Notes under the pieces: generated by a model
Seen by the model: only the letters and a program-made list of their open reading frames with translations
Told to the model about the DNA's origin: nothing
Database searches by the model: none
Shown: positions 43,995 through 53,438 of the stretch, one piece after another
How the letters are laid out: every line of letters begins with the position of its first letter
How positions within the stretch are numbered: position 1 is the stretch's first letter
Translations under genes and position numbers: made by a program
Assembly (NCBI GenBank): GCA_900317925.1
Contig: ONIQ01000011.1
Span: forward strand, 1-63,241
Direction: 5' to 3'
Origin: an uncultured Bacteroidales bacterium
GTDB taxonomy: Bacteria; Bacteroidota; Bacteroidia; Bacteroidales; UBA932
DNA length: 63,241 nt

Positions 43995-44002
43995 CAAAAA
44001 TA
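43995..44002 (-). promoter_or_regulatory. -7 box of lepA
   Basis: TATTTTTG on the minus strand, followed by CACTC and the ATG. The predicted transcription start coincides with the start codon (leaderless). Confidence 0.5.
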
Positions 44003-44023
44003 GTGAAATAATAAATTATTTGC

Positions 44024-44031
44024 TACATTTG
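44024..44031 (+). promoter_or_regulatory. -7 box of the transketolase operon
   Basis: TACATTTG on the plus strand; expected start near 44038, 31 nt before the ATG at 44069. No clear -33 element. Confidence 0.5.
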
Positions 44032-44068
44032 TAATAAACTTGGATCCGCAATTACATTCTAATTAAAT

Positions 44069-44914
44069 ATGGCAACAGTTGAAGATTTGAAAAAAGTCGC
44101 TTCCCAGGTGAGAAGAGACATTGTGCGGATGGTCACCATGGCCCAGTCCGGCCACCCCGGAGGCTCGATGGGCTCTACGGACATCCTGACGGCTCTCTAT
44201 TTTGAGGTGATGAAACAGGATCCCGCCACCTGGACGCGCAGCGGAAAGGGACAGGACATGTTCATCCTCTCCGCCGGTCACATGACCCCCGTGTATTATT
44301 CGCTGCTTTCCCGTGCGGGCTATTTCCCGAAAGAGGAACTGGGCACCTTCCGCAAATTCGGCTCCCTGCTCCAGGGGCATCCCTCGGTTCGCAAGGGCTT
44401 GAAAGGTATCTATCAGGCCTCCGGTTCACTGGGACAGGGCCTGTCGGTAGCCGCCGGCGCCGCCCTGGGCAAAAAGATGGACGGGGAAGACAATTTCGTT
44501 TATGTCCTTTGCGGCGACGGTGAAAGCGAAGAAGGCCAGATTTGGGAAGCCGGCATGTTTGCCGTTTTTCACAAGCTGGACAACCTGATTGCGATGACCG
44601 ACTGCAACGGCCAGCAGATTGACGGTCCCGTGGAAAGCGTAGCCGGAGAAGGCGACCTGAAACAGAAATGGACGGCCTGGGGCTGGAACGTCATCGAGGC
44701 AGACGGACACGACTTCCCCGCTATCCTGGAGGCCTTTGCCAAGGCAAAAGCCAACAAGGGCACCGGCAAGCCGACGATGATTCTCTTCAAGACCGTTATG
44801 GGACAGGGCGTGGACTTCATGGCCGGCACCCACAAGTGGCACGGAAAGGCTCCCTCGCCGGAGCAGTGCGAGCAGGCCATGGCGCAGCTCGAGGAAACGT
44901 TGGGAGACTTTTAA
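44069..44914 (+). CDS. Transketolase, N-terminal subunit
   Basis: 281 residues, equal to the thiamine-diphosphate-binding half of transketolase. GHPGGSMGSTDILTALYFEVM, LSAGHMTPVYYSLL, YQASGSLGQGLSVAAG and the TPP motif GDGESEEGQIWEAGMFA...NLIAMTDCN are clear. Together with the next gene (12 nt downstream) it forms a complete two-subunit transketolase of the pentose phosphate pathway, as in many archaea and anaerobes. Confidence 0.93.
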   Translation: MATVEDLKKVASQVRRDIVRMVTMAQSGHPGGSMGSTDILTALYFEVMKQDPATWTRSGKGQDMFILSAGHMTPVYYSLLSRAGYFPKEELGTFRKFGSLLQGHPSVRKGLKGIYQASGSLGQGLSVAAGAALGKKMDGEDNFVYVLCGDGESEEGQIWEAGMFAVFHKLDNLIAMTDCNGQQIDGPVESVAGEGDLKQKWTAWGWNVIEADGHDFPAILEAFAKAKANKGTGKPTMILFKTVMGQGVDFMAGTHKWHGKAPSPEQCEQAMAQLEETLGDF

Positions 44915-44926
44915 TATCAGCAAGTT

Positions 44927-45880
44927 ATGAAGAAATATACAGATACTGGCAAGAAAGACACCCGCAGCGGTTTCGGAGCAGGTTTGCTCGAAGCGGGTAA
45001 GATGGATCCGAAGGTGGTGGCCCTGACCGCCGACCTGAAGGGCTCCCTCAAGATGGATGCCTTTGCGGCCGAATTCCCGGACCGTTTCATCCAGTGCGGC
45101 ATCGCCGAAGCCAATATGGTGGGCGCCGCTTCCGGACTCGCCCTTACCGGCAAGATTCCGTTCATCGGCTCTTTCGCCGAATTCGTAACCGGGCGCGTTT
45201 ATGACCAGCTTCGCCAGGAGGTTTCCTACGGCATGACCAACGTCAAGATCGCCTCCTCCCACGCGGGTATCACCCTGGGCGAAGACGGCGCCACCCACCA
45301 GACCATGGAAGATATCGCCCTGATGCGCGCCCTCCCGGGCATGGTGGTCCTCTGCCCCTGCGACTACAACCAGACCAAGAACGCCACCATCGCCGCCGCC
45401 AAATACAACGGCCCGGTGTACCTGCGTTTCGGCCGTCCGTCGGTGCCTAACTTCACCGGCGAGAACGAGCCGTTTGAAATTGGCAAGGCCTATGTCCTGA
45501 ACGCCGGCAAGGATGTGACGATTATCGCCACCGGCCACCTGGTATGGGAGGCCCTGCAGGCTGCCGAAGCCCTCGAGGCCGAAGGCATCTGCGCCGAAGT
45601 CATCAACGTGGCAACCATCAAACCGCTGGATACGCCGACCATCGTGGCTTCCGCCTTGAAGACCAAGGCGGTTGTCGTGGCCGAAGAGCACAACCTGGCC
45701 GGTGGCCTGGGCGAACTGATTTGCGGCACCCTGGCCGTCAAGTGCCCCACGCCGGTGGAACTGGTGAATGGTGGCGACGAGTTCGGCCAGTCCGGCAAGC
45801 CTGCGGAACTGATGGCCGCCTACGGCCTGGATGCTGCCCACATCGCCGAAGCCGCTCGTAAAGTATTAACCCGCAAATAG
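44927..45880 (+). CDS. Transketolase, C-terminal subunit
   Basis: 317 residues. Pyrimidine-binding domain and C-terminal transketolase domain: SGFGAGLLEAGKMDPKVVALTADL, the catalytic Glu in FIQCGIAEANMVGAASGLAL, SSHAGITLGEDGATHQTMEDIALMR, and the C-domain TIIATGHLVWEALQAAEALE with VAEEHNLAGGLGELI. The stop codon abuts the ATG of the sigma factor gene with no gap. Confidence 0.93.
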   Translation: MKKYTDTGKKDTRSGFGAGLLEAGKMDPKVVALTADLKGSLKMDAFAAEFPDRFIQCGIAEANMVGAASGLALTGKIPFIGSFAEFVTGRVYDQLRQEVSYGMTNVKIASSHAGITLGEDGATHQTMEDIALMRALPGMVVLCPCDYNQTKNATIAAAKYNGPVYLRFGRPSVPNFTGENEPFEIGKAYVLNAGKDVTIIATGHLVWEALQAAEALEAEGICAEVINVATIKPLDTPTIVASALKTKAVVVAEEHNLAGGLGELICGTLAVKCPTPVELVNGGDEFGQSGKPAELMAAYGLDAAHIAEAARKVLTRK

Positions 45881-46429
45881 ATGACAGAAAAGGAGATCCT
45901 CGATGTTTTCAACTCCGGACAACACGAGAGAGCGTTTAACGCGATTGTAGAGAGCTACAGCGAACGACTCTATTGGGTTGTACGGCGGTTTGTCAACAGC
46001 CACGAAGACACCGACGACCTTCTTCAGGACATCTTTGTGAAGATATGGACTGCGCTTCCCTCTTTCCGGGGGGAGGCGCAGCTTTATACCTGGCTGTACC
46101 GCATCGCCTTGAATGAGGCGCTGAACTTCTTGTCACGGCAGCGGGTGCGTGCCGTCCTGCAATTCAAAAGCCTCGACGAGGAAATGGAACGCCGCATCGA
46201 CGAAGACCCGTATTTCAACGGGGACGAGGCCGAGCGTACGCTCTCCAAAGCCATCGCCCGCCTGCCCGCCAAACAGAAAACGGTCTTCCTGATGCGCTAT
46301 TACGACGATCTTCCCTACGAAGAGATTGCCCGCATTACGGGCACCTCAGTGGGCTCGCTGAAAGCATCGTATCACATTGCCAGCGAGAAAATCCGGGAAG
46401 ACCTGAAAAATTTCACCCTCGATTTTTAA
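45881..46429 (+). CDS. ECF-type RNA polymerase sigma factor
   Basis: 182 residues. Sigma region 2 (~20-90: AFNAIVESYSERLYWVVRRFV, EDTDDLLQDIFVKIWTALPSF, TWLYRIALNEALNFLSRQR) and region 4 (~125-180: IARLPAKQKTVFLMRYYDDLPYEEIARITGTSVGSLKASYHIASEKI). It begins at the base after the transketolase stop, so its expression probably follows that operon unless an internal promoter exists. The next gene encodes a one-helix membrane protein where an anti-sigma factor would be expected. Confidence 0.93.
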   Translation: MTEKEILDVFNSGQHERAFNAIVESYSERLYWVVRRFVNSHEDTDDLLQDIFVKIWTALPSFRGEAQLYTWLYRIALNEALNFLSRQRVRAVLQFKSLDEEMERRIDEDPYFNGDEAERTLSKAIARLPAKQKTVFLMRYYDDLPYEEIARITGTSVGSLKASYHIASEKIREDLKNFTLDF

Positions 46430-46464
46430 CTTTTTCCTATTATTGTTGTCTAACCTTTGTGAAT

Positions 46465-46833
46465 ATGACGGAAAACGAGCTTCATATCAGCGTCCCGAAA
46501 GGGTATTTCGACAACCTGAAAGACAGGCTGTCGCAGATTCCCGTACAGCAACGCGTATCCCTATGGGAGAAGGTGCGTCCGTACGTAGCCCTCGCCGCCT
46601 GCTTCGCAATTTCGGTCACAGCCGGCACCTTCCTGCTGAACCGTACCGCCCCGCAGGCCGAGTCCTACTACGACTATCTGGCTGCCGCCGATATGATTCC
46701 CGTCACCGACCCGTTTGACATCCTCAATGCAACCGATTCCTCCGAAGAGGAGCTTTCGTCAAGCGAAATTGTCGATTACCTGATTGAAACGGGATTTACG
46801 GAAGACCAACTCGTTGATGTCTATTCAGAGTAA
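46465..46833 (+). CDS. Single-pass membrane protein, candidate anti-sigma factor
   Basis: 122 residues from the ATG MTENELHISVPKGYF; a GTG two codons earlier is also open. The N-terminal ~30 residues are cytoplasmic, one membrane helix spans ~33-52 (YVALAACFAISVTAGTFLL), and the C-terminal part is very acidic (ATDSSEEELSSSEIVDYLIE). Placed between the sigma factor and an LTXXQ-type protein, a common layout in Bacteroidetes, so control of the sigma factor is likely. No zinc anti-sigma motif is visible. No close family recognised. Confidence 0.65.
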   Translation: MTENELHISVPKGYFDNLKDRLSQIPVQQRVSLWEKVRPYVALAACFAISVTAGTFLLNRTAPQAESYYDYLAAADMIPVTDPFDILNATDSSEEELSSSEIVDYLIETGFTEDQLVDVYSE

Positions 46834-46845
46834 ATGCAAGCTGTT

Positions 46846-47295
46846 ATGAAAAGTAGAATTGCATGTCTCGTAGCCGCTTTGATGCTACTCCCGCTTTGCT
46901 CCTTCGGTCACCAGCCGGAAGGGAAGAGGAGCCACAAAGAACAGTGGATTGCGCAGAAAATCGCCTATCTGACCGAGGTCATGGACCTTACGACAGAAGA
47001 GGCGCAGGTTTTCTGGCCTATCTACAACCAGGCGCAAAAAGAAAAACGAGAGGCTTACAAGGCCGTCAAGGAGGCGTATGCCAACTTGGACAAGGGCATT
47101 CAGGAAGGGAAAGGGAAGAAGGAGATCAAAGATTTGCTCCGTCAGTACACTGCCGCCTTGGAAGTCACACAAAGTATTGACTCTAAGTATGTATCACAAT
47201 ACGAAAGAGTGCTTCCTGTCGAAAAGGTGGCCAAGTTGTTTATCGGAGAGGAAACCTTCCGTCGGCAACAAATCCAACGGCTCGGCAAGAAGTGA
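46846..47295 (+). CDS. Periplasmic LTXXQ/Spy-CpxP-like protein
   Basis: 149 residues from MKSRIACLVAALMLLPLCSFG; an ATG at 46834 adds four residues and abuts the previous stop. Signal peptide, then a helical basic protein: AQKIAYLTEVMDLTTEEAQVFWPIYNQAQKEKREAYKAV follows the Bacteroidetes variant of the CpxP/Spy fold (membership by helical pattern and LTxEEA-FWP). Probably an envelope-stress or metal-responsive periplasmic chaperone working with the upstream sigma/membrane pair. Followed by a strong terminator. Confidence 0.75.
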   Translation: MKSRIACLVAALMLLPLCSFGHQPEGKRSHKEQWIAQKIAYLTEVMDLTTEEAQVFWPIYNQAQKEKREAYKAVKEAYANLDKGIQEGKGKKEIKDLLRQYTAALEVTQSIDSKYVSQYERVLPVEKVAKLFIGEETFRRQQIQRLGKK

Positions 47296-47332
47296 ATTAA
47301 TCTTATCAAAGGTTAGTATAATAGGGTGTGTT

Positions 47333-47369
47333 TTGCGGATGCGCTGTGAAGCGCGTCCGCAATTTTTTT
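47333..47369 (+). terminator. Rho-independent terminator after the sigma/LTXXQ genes
   Basis: A 12-bp stem (TTGCGGATGCGC / GCGCGTCCGCAA, one G-U pair) with a 6-nt loop is followed by seven T residues (47363-47369). Confidence 0.92.
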
Positions 47370-47382
47370 CAGGAAAAATTCG

Positions 47383-47390
47383 TACCTTTG
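47383..47390 (+). promoter_or_regulatory. -7 box of lolD
   Basis: TACCTTTG lies 6 nt before the ATG at 47397, just after the upstream terminator, so the mRNA is predicted to begin at the start codon. Confidence 0.5.
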
Positions 47391-47396
47391 GACATT

Positions 47397-48065
47397 ATGA
47401 TCATCAAAGCCAACGCCATTTGCAAATCTTTCGGACCCTTGCAGGTCCTCAAAGGAATCGATTTTTCCGCCGAGAAAGGGGAAGTCGTCTCCATCATGGG
47501 TGCCTCGGGCGCCGGAAAATCGACCCTCCTGCAAATCCTGGGCACGCTTTCCACACCAGATTCCGGAACACTGGTGCTGGACGGACAGACGGTATTCGGA
47601 GGCCAGGGGGGTCCCATGGGCAGTTCTGCGCTGGCCGACTTTCGCAACCGGCGGATTGGCTTTGTATTCCAATTTCATCATCTGCTCCCGGAATTCACTG
47701 CCCTGGAGAATGTCATGATTCCGGCTTTCATTGCCGGAAAAACAGACCGGCAGGCACGCGAAAAAGCGTTGCGATTGCTTTCTGAAGTAGGCCTGGAAGG
47801 CCGCATAAGCCACAAGCCCTCCGAGCTTTCCGGCGGCGAGCAGCAACGCGTGGCCATTGCCCGTGCCCTGGTTAACGACCCCGCCATCCTCTTTGCCGAC
47901 GAGCCCTCGGGTAACCTGGATTCAGCCACCAAGGCGGAAATCCACCAGCTCTTCTTCGACCTCCGCAACCGTCATGGCCAGACAATCATAATCGTCACGC
48001 ACGATCCGGAACTGGCCGCGCTCTGCGACCGCTCCCTCACCATGCGTGACGGATTGTTTATCTAG
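47397..48065 (+). CDS. lolD: LolD-like ABC transporter ATP-binding protein
   Basis: 222 residues from [20 protein letters not shown]. Walker [11 protein letters not shown]-loop [17 protein letters not shown], signature [15 protein letters not shown], Walker [13 protein letters not shown] and switch VTHD are all intact. LolD powers LolCDE, which releases lipoproteins from the inner membrane; the FHHLLPEF block is LolD/MacB-like. No LolC/E permease gene is adjacent, so the LolD call rests on sequence alone. The start follows the -7 box; an upstream in-frame start at 47328 lies within the terminator. Confidence 0.85.
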   Translation: MIIKANAICKSFGPLQVLKGIDFSAEKGEVVSIMGASGAGKSTLLQILGTLSTPDSGTLVLDGQTVFGGQGGPMGSSALADFRNRRIGFVFQFHHLLPEFTALENVMIPAFIAGKTDRQAREKALRLLSEVGLEGRISHKPSELSGGEQQRVAIARALVNDPAILFADEPSGNLDSATKAEIHQLFFDLRNRHGQTIIIVTHDPELAALCDRSLTMRDGLFI

Positions 48066-48127
48066 GGGAAAAAACTTATTTCAGCTTCTTGAAAATGTAG
48101 GAGCCGTCTCCGGAGATGACGCCGAGG

Positions 48128-51100
48128 CTAAGGATCACGCATGGGGCGGACGGCGAGGCCGTGGGTGCGCTGCCATTTGGGTTCGCCACTGGATCCGGCC
48201 ACGGGAGACACATACCATCTGTAACCCTGATTCTTTTTTGAGTCGGGGCCTACAAACCACAAACTTCTTCCAAACAGGCCATTGTCCCACTTTGCAGGTT
48301 CTGACGTCCAGTAAAAGCCGCCCTGGTCTGAACCGGAATTACCCGTGTATCTATCCCTTTTTCCGCCTCCCTTGCCACCGTTCCTTCGTCCGCATACATA
48401 AAAACGGATGGTCTTATCCGGGTCTTTCTCTCGCCGGAATTCTTCATTTTCATTATATTCATAATAAAAGTCTACGTATCCCTGTGAGAAGGTAGTGCTT
48501 GGATTCAGCGCAATACCGTTCTTCGCGTTAACAAGTCTGGTATCATTCACATCCGTTAAGTAATTAGGCGCATGCGGAACCATAATCTGATTGATCGGAT
48601 TCCAGGGATTAAGACCGGTAAAAGCATACATGTTGGGAAGGCTGTAACCGGCAGGAGAGGGGTCATATATCGTTTTCTCTACCAGACGGTCAAGGCTTCC
48701 TGTCATGTCTGTATTATTGGCATTGTTGGACGTAATCGCGCTGTTAACGTTGGTGTTCCACAAGTTATCGTAGCGGAGACCTTGAGGGAGGTATTCGTTG
48801 TTACCCAAATACATTACTTCCGGGTGCTGGATGGTATTGCCCAGATTCAGGACGACGCCGGCCTCGTTCCATTTCGAGGTCATTTCAATGGTGGGAGGAT
48901 TCTGGTCCGAGCGTATCGGATCCTTGCGACCCCACTGATACATCGGCGCAATGTCGGCATTGTCATTTACTCCGCTCTGAAGGAATCGGCGGACGATTTT
49001 TGTAACAACCTTTCCTTTGAAGTATTGGGTAAATTCAACATCGCAGTAGCGGGGATTGACCTTGCCGTTCTCTTTTCCGTTAAATCCCAGATCTTTATCC
49101 TGCCAGAAATAATTGGTGCCCAGACCGCCCTCTTTGTAAATACTCTGATATTGTTTTAGGCTCCTCCCCCAATTCGGAGCTTGATTAACAGAAAGCACAT
49201 TGCTCTGCAGCGGGACCAGCTTCAGGTAATTCGCCGGATCGCTCACCGCCCAGATATGCCAACTCCAGACAATTTTGCCGTCGGCGTCCTTGGCGGCCAC
49301 TACGGCGTTGCCCTGGGCAATGTCATCTACATAGAAATACACATACTGCCTGCCGTTATGCGTTTTGCAGAACGCCGTACGGTCGGCCCGGGTGGTCTTG
49401 GTGGATGACGAGGCTACCATGGCGTTGGCATCGTCCCATACCACGTCGGCAGAGGCAAGGGTATAGGGAATCCAGGCGCTGGTGATGGGTGCGTCCTGAT
49501 GGTCCAGGAAAACATCCAGAATATACGATCGTCCTGAGGTGCCCGTATAAGACTTGGGTTTGTCCACGCCGTCCTGGATGGCGCAGCCATATACCGCCGG
49601 GAGGCGGTACCAGCCCGGGGCGCTCACCACATAGCAGTTGGCCGTCGTACCCAGGTCTCCGTTCTTTAAGCCGGTATAAAGATTGCCGTATATGTCGTGG
49701 CTGGAAAGGTCGAAGGCATAGGCCTCGCCAACTTCTCCGGTGTAGCCGGGGTTCGGGGTATAGGACACGGGGTGGATGAAACTGCCGCCGGCGTCCATGT
49801 AATTATAGGTGACCGGGTTCTCCCAATCCCAATAACGGGCATAGCCGGAAGCATTATCGGGCGCACCGGCATCGTAGAACGTGGCAGAATAGGGATTGAA
49901 CTCCCTGTACCCTACGGTGATGCCGTTTTTGACAACGGCGTTTTTCATCTGCGAACCCTGTCCCTGAGGCTTGTCCCAAGGGTCGAAGGTAGGGATATCC
50001 TCCACATCGAAGGGCATCGTTTTTGTCCAGGGATCGTCGCCGCGCAGGTTAAGCCAGCTGGCCGCAGCAGGCTTCGTCTCGGAGAAGGCAGACGCGCCTT
50101 GGGGCTTATATCCCGTCACCTTCCAGCGAAGGGGCTGCAGCACACCGGAGGAATCGCGGTAACTGACCACAGAATAGAAATCCTTGGCTTCGTAGGCGCC
50201 GGACGGGATAGTGGCGCTTCCACTCCGCCAGGTGCGGGGGAAGTTACCCTGCGTCTCCACATCGAAGTAATATTGGATCTCGGGCACGTTGGAGCGGACA
50301 TAGAGCTTGTTGGTGGCAGAAAGGGTGTACCAGTCATTGCCCCTGAACTCACTGTGCGTTCCCGTATTGCTCGTGTTGTCGGTTTTCTGCTGCAGGCACA
50401 AGTAGCGGGTCACTTCAACGGGTTTTCCCGTCTGGTCGTCCAGCACAGGATTGCCATAACCGTCATTTTGCTCGAAGGTGTATACTACTGTCATCACCGT
50501 CTGGTCTATGGGAAGGGCCAGGAAGGTGAGCTTGACCGTATTATCCTCCAGCCACACGCGGTCGGCCTCCGGAATACGGATGGTAAGCCGCTTGTAGGTG
50601 GTATCGGCAATGGTGGAAAGCGTGGGCTGGGCCGTCAGCATGAAATTACCCGTGTAGGCAGGGGTTTTGTCATCCGTAGTCTCTGCGGAGAATTTGGCCG
50701 TAAACGGGCCGTTGAGGGCGGTTCCAACTCCGGGGTTGTTCACGCGCGTGAGGTCGCCCTGATACAGGTCGGAGTAGAAAAGGTCTGTGCGCAATTCCAC
50801 TTTTTTGAGCCGATAGCGCCGGGCGCCGTCACCGCTGGCGGTAACCATCAGCTTCACAGCGGTAAACAGCGGCTTGAATTTGAGGGGAACCTTCTTGTAG
50901 CCGGCGTTGGCCACGGGGACCTTGGCGGCGGCATACATATAGGCATCGGCCATATTGGGGAGATACTCCACCACCTTGTCGTCAACCACCTTTTTGACAT
51001 ATTTCTGATCGCGGGGAATGGTGCCGGAAACGGTGAGCGAATGTTCCGTTGTGTTGGGATCGGATATCGTGACCACCGGTTTGTATGTCGAAGGCCTACC

Positions 51101-51589
51101 CTGCGGAGAAGGATAGACGGCATAGAAGTAGCGCGGCTTGTCGGAAACCGTCCAGTACAGATTGTCTTTGTCGCTGCCGCTGATGGGAGCCGCATCCGAC
51201 TCGCTGGTGATGGAACCCGTTTGGTTGGTCACCCCAACAATCTTTACAGGCTTGTAATCCACCGTTTTCTGGTTATTCTTTGTGAAATTCTCCTCGGCCA
51301 GGACACGAACAGTATCGGCTTTGGTGGAAACATCGGTGGCGCTGGGATCTACATTCCAATTGATCCGCTCATAGCGGACGCTGCTCAGGAGGATGGTCTG
51401 GTCGTCGCCGGCATAGGTGGTCTTGGTGGCATTGTCCGGGCCCATATAGGTTTCCAGGCCAAAGCGCACCACCGGGTCGTACTCACCGGGCATATCCTGA
51501 GGCTCACTCAGCGGCGCCTCCCGGGTACAGGAGAACGCGAGCGCAAGCGTCGCCAGGGCAAGAATCCATTTATTAGAAATACCAGCCAT
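48128..51589 (-). CDS. Large fimbrial lipoprotein, putative tip subunit
   Basis: 1,153 residues from MAGISNKWILALATLALAFSC; an upstream start at 51622 is less likely. The lipobox LAFSC gives a lipoprotein. The N-terminal part (~25-350) looks fimbrillin-like (DNATKTTYAGDDQ, a fimbrillin TKTT element). The middle has several Trp/Tyr-rich beta segments. The last ~100 residues (GGFYWTSEPAKWDNGLFGRS..., RTHGLAVRPMRDP) resemble the C-terminal FISUMP-like domain of fimbrial tip adhesins. Last and largest gene of the seven-gene operon, overlapping the previous gene by 17 nt. Another frame stays open for ~16 codons past the stop, so a 3' frameshift is possible. Confidence 0.75.
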   Translation of the reverse strand: MAGISNKWILALATLALAFSCTREAPLSEPQDMPGEYDPVVRFGLETYMGPDNATKTTYAGDDQTILLSSVRYERINWNVDPSATDVSTKADTVRVLAEENFTKNNQKTVDYKPVKIVGVTNQTGSITSESDAAPISGSDKDNLYWTVSDKPRYFYAVYPSPQGRPSTYKPVVTISDPNTTEHSLTVSGTIPRDQKYVKKVVDDKVVEYLPNMADAYMYAAAKVPVANAGYKKVPLKFKPLFTAVKLMVTASGDGARRYRLKKVELRTDLFYSDLYQGDLTRVNNPGVGTALNGPFTAKFSAETTDDKTPAYTGNFMLTAQPTLSTIADTTYKRLTIRIPEADRVWLEDNTVKLTFLALPIDQTVMTVVYTFEQNDGYGNPVLDDQTGKPVEVTRYLCLQQKTDNTSNTGTHSEFRGNDWYTLSATNKLYVRSNVPEIQYYFDVETQGNFPRTWRSGSATIPSGAYEAKDFYSVVSYRDSSGVLQPLRWKVTGYKPQGASAFSETKPAAASWLNLRGDDPWTKTMPFDVEDIPTFDPWDKPQGQGSQMKNAVVKNGITVGYREFNPYSATFYDAGAPDNASGYARYWDWENPVTYNYMDAGGSFIHPVSYTPNPGYTGEVGEAYAFDLSSHDIYGNLYTGLKNGDLGTTANCYVVSAPGWYRLPAVYGCAIQDGVDKPKSYTGTSGRSYILDVFLDHQDAPITSAWIPYTLASADVVWDDANAMVASSSTKTTRADRTAFCKTHNGRQYVYFYVDDIAQGNAVVAAKDADGKIVWSWHIWAVSDPANYLKLVPLQSNVLSVNQAPNWGRSLKQYQSIYKEGGLGTNYFWQDKDLGFNGKENGKVNPRYCDVEFTQYFKGKVVTKIVRRFLQSGVNDNADIAPMYQWGRKDPIRSDQNPPTIEMTSKWNEAGVVLNLGNTIQHPEVMYLGNNEYLPQGLRYDNLWNTNVNSAITSNNANNTDMTGSLDRLVEKTIYDPSPAGYSLPNMYAFTGLNPWNPINQIMVPHAPNYLTDVNDTRLVNAKNGIALNPSTTFSQGYVDFYYEYNENEEFRREKDPDKTIRFYVCGRRNGGKGGGKRDRYTGNSGSDQGGFYWTSEPAKWDNGLFGRSLWFVGPDSKKNQGYRWYVSPVAGSSGEPKWQRTHGLAVRPMRDP

Positions 51590-53438
51590 TTCCAGTCCAA
51601 TCATTATTACTCGGACCCTCATCTTCCCAGCGGTTCACAACCTGTCCGTTGGTGATGAGCATGCCCGAAGGGTCAACAAATACAAAGCGATTCTCGAACT
51701 GCTTCCAGTTGGAAACGACAACCGAAACAGAAACCATGTAGTCCCGGTCTTCCGTGACTGGCACAATGGGCTCGTCCTTATCGACGATACCCGTGCCGAT
51801 ACCTTTCAGTTCTTCGCCAATTGAGATGATATAGTTATGGTTGCGCACCACGCCATACTGAGCCGTAGGATATTGGGCACCCAAGGGGCTCGGAGCGGGT
51901 TCGAGGTGCTCGATGGGAATCTTATAGTAGAACAGGCCCTCGTAAAAGCCATCGACACGTACACTCTTCCACACATCTTTCGCCACGGCATTGCCGCTGC
52001 CGTCATACAGGGTTATGCCATCCTTAACCTTCGGATAAAGCTTTTCTCCATACAGGTGCGTAAGCTCAAAGCAGGAGGCGTCGGCCTCTATGGTATGGGC
52101 AGCGTCCTTGTACAGAACCACTCCGTCCGACTTCTGGTCGGCCACCACGGTGGGAAGAATATTATTTATCGTGTAGAACACACCCCGGTGGCGATAGAAG
52201 TTTTTCTCTGTGAGGTAGCCGTCGGGGTCGGTGTCAAACGCGGTGCCCTTGTCAAAGGAAAGCTTGGCCTTTATCAGTACGTGCGTCGTTCTGGGATAGA
52301 GCTGGTTGTCGCTTCTGGTGGTGGACAGAATGCTGCCGTCGGCCGTATTCTCCAGGCAGTACAGCGGGTTCAGCGTACGGGTAGCCGAGTCGCTGGTGGA
52401 AAAGTTCCCTGTCAACTCATTCCAGGACAGGTATTGTAGGGAGCAAGCGTCCGGATTGAGCGAAGTCGGCGCCAGGAAATCCCCATAATTTTGCGGATAA
52501 GTACCGGCCGTCGAGCCCATATAATTGGGATCCTGGGCCCAGTGGCAGCGGAATTTTGCCGACTCGTTCCAGCCGATGCTCCAATTGCCAAAGGTCCAGC
52601 CGGAATTAATCTTCTTGTAGTAATAGGCCTTCTTGTTAAGGCCGTTAAGGCCCCAGCCCAGAATTTCCACCTCAGAGGAAATGCCCTCGTACTTCGTGAC
52701 AATGGGCACCCTGAATGTAGTTCCGGCATCCGGCTTTACCACATTCACCCTGGCGGCCATACGCTCGATATATACCGGCATGGGGTGCGCCTTGGCCTTT
52801 TCGGCTGTCTCGAAGATATAGGAGTTAGGGATAAGCAACTCACAACGCTCCTGGCCCCTTTCGTTCAGATAGGTGGATGAACTCATCCGGAAGGGGGTTA
52901 TGTCGCTATAGCTTGTGCCGTTGTATTGGACTGTAGTAGCCGCTCCCGCCCAGGAGCCAAAGCCGGAAGACTGAAGCTCGCGCACCTCGGCAAGGGTTTT
53001 ACCCTGCAACAAAGCGCTTTGGGCATCGTCCAGGTTGATGGCGATGAGCATCTGGTAGGGGCGGAAAGGAAGCTCTACGGCAAAATCTGAGACCTTATTG
53101 GTTATATTATCCTCTGTGAGGGGTGTCGAGGCCTCCTGTTTAAACTCGGTGACGGTATAGCGGTTTATCTGGCTTTTTCCCTGAGGAAGGCCGCCGCCGG
53201 TGTAGAAGAACAAATCTACCCGCTTCACCAGGATTTCCGAGCCAATCTGACTGGTCTCCAAGCCCTCGTCTGAGGCCTTGGTATCGTCGGAGTAACGTGC
53301 GGCCGGGGAATTGAGCACAAAGGCAAGATGATAGATGGCGTCATCGGAATAGGCACACTCCTCCGGCGTATATTTGTCGTACACGCAACCGGTGAGTGCA
53401 GCCAGCACCAAAAGCAATATGCACCAACGTTTCATCAT
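51573..53438 (-). CDS. Mfa1-like fimbrillin lipoprotein
   Basis: 621 residues from MMKRWCILLLVLAALTGCVYD (lipobox LTGC). The N-terminal half has fimbrillin-type elements (VKRVDLFFYTGGG, PYQMLIAINLDDAQ), the middle has MPVYIERMAARVNV, and the C-terminal part ends with the Mfa1 pattern LFYYKIPIEHLEP, QYGVVRNHNYIISIGEELKGIGTGI, DEPIVPVTEDRDYMVSVSVVVSNWKQ. It closely parallels the operon's main fimbrillin (PVTIYVERMAARIEV; YGVVRNNLYRVTLGTMKGMGHGI), so it may be a second pilin. Overlaps its upstream neighbour by ATGA. Confidence 0.82.
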   Translation of the reverse strand: MMKRWCILLLVLAALTGCVYDKYTPEECAYSDDAIYHLAFVLNSPAARYSDDTKASDEGLETSQIGSEILVKRVDLFFYTGGGLPQGKSQINRYTVTEFKQEASTPLTEDNITNKVSDFAVELPFRPYQMLIAINLDDAQSALLQGKTLAEVRELQSSGFGSWAGAATTVQYNGTSYSDITPFRMSSSTYLNERGQERCELLIPNSYIFETAEKAKAHPMPVYIERMAARVNVVKPDAGTTFRVPIVTKYEGISSEVEILGWGLNGLNKKAYYYKKINSGWTFGNWSIGWNESAKFRCHWAQDPNYMGSTAGTYPQNYGDFLAPTSLNPDACSLQYLSWNELTGNFSTSDSATRTLNPLYCLENTADGSILSTTRSDNQLYPRTTHVLIKAKLSFDKGTAFDTDPDGYLTEKNFYRHRGVFYTINNILPTVVADQKSDGVVLYKDAAHTIEADASCFELTHLYGEKLYPKVKDGITLYDGSGNAVAKDVWKSVRVDGFYEGLFYYKIPIEHLEPAPSPLGAQYPTAQYGVVRNHNYIISIGEELKGIGTGIVDKDEPIVPVTEDRDYMVSVSVVVSNWKQFENRFVFVDPSGMLITNGQVVNRWEDEGPSNNDWTGNGWYF

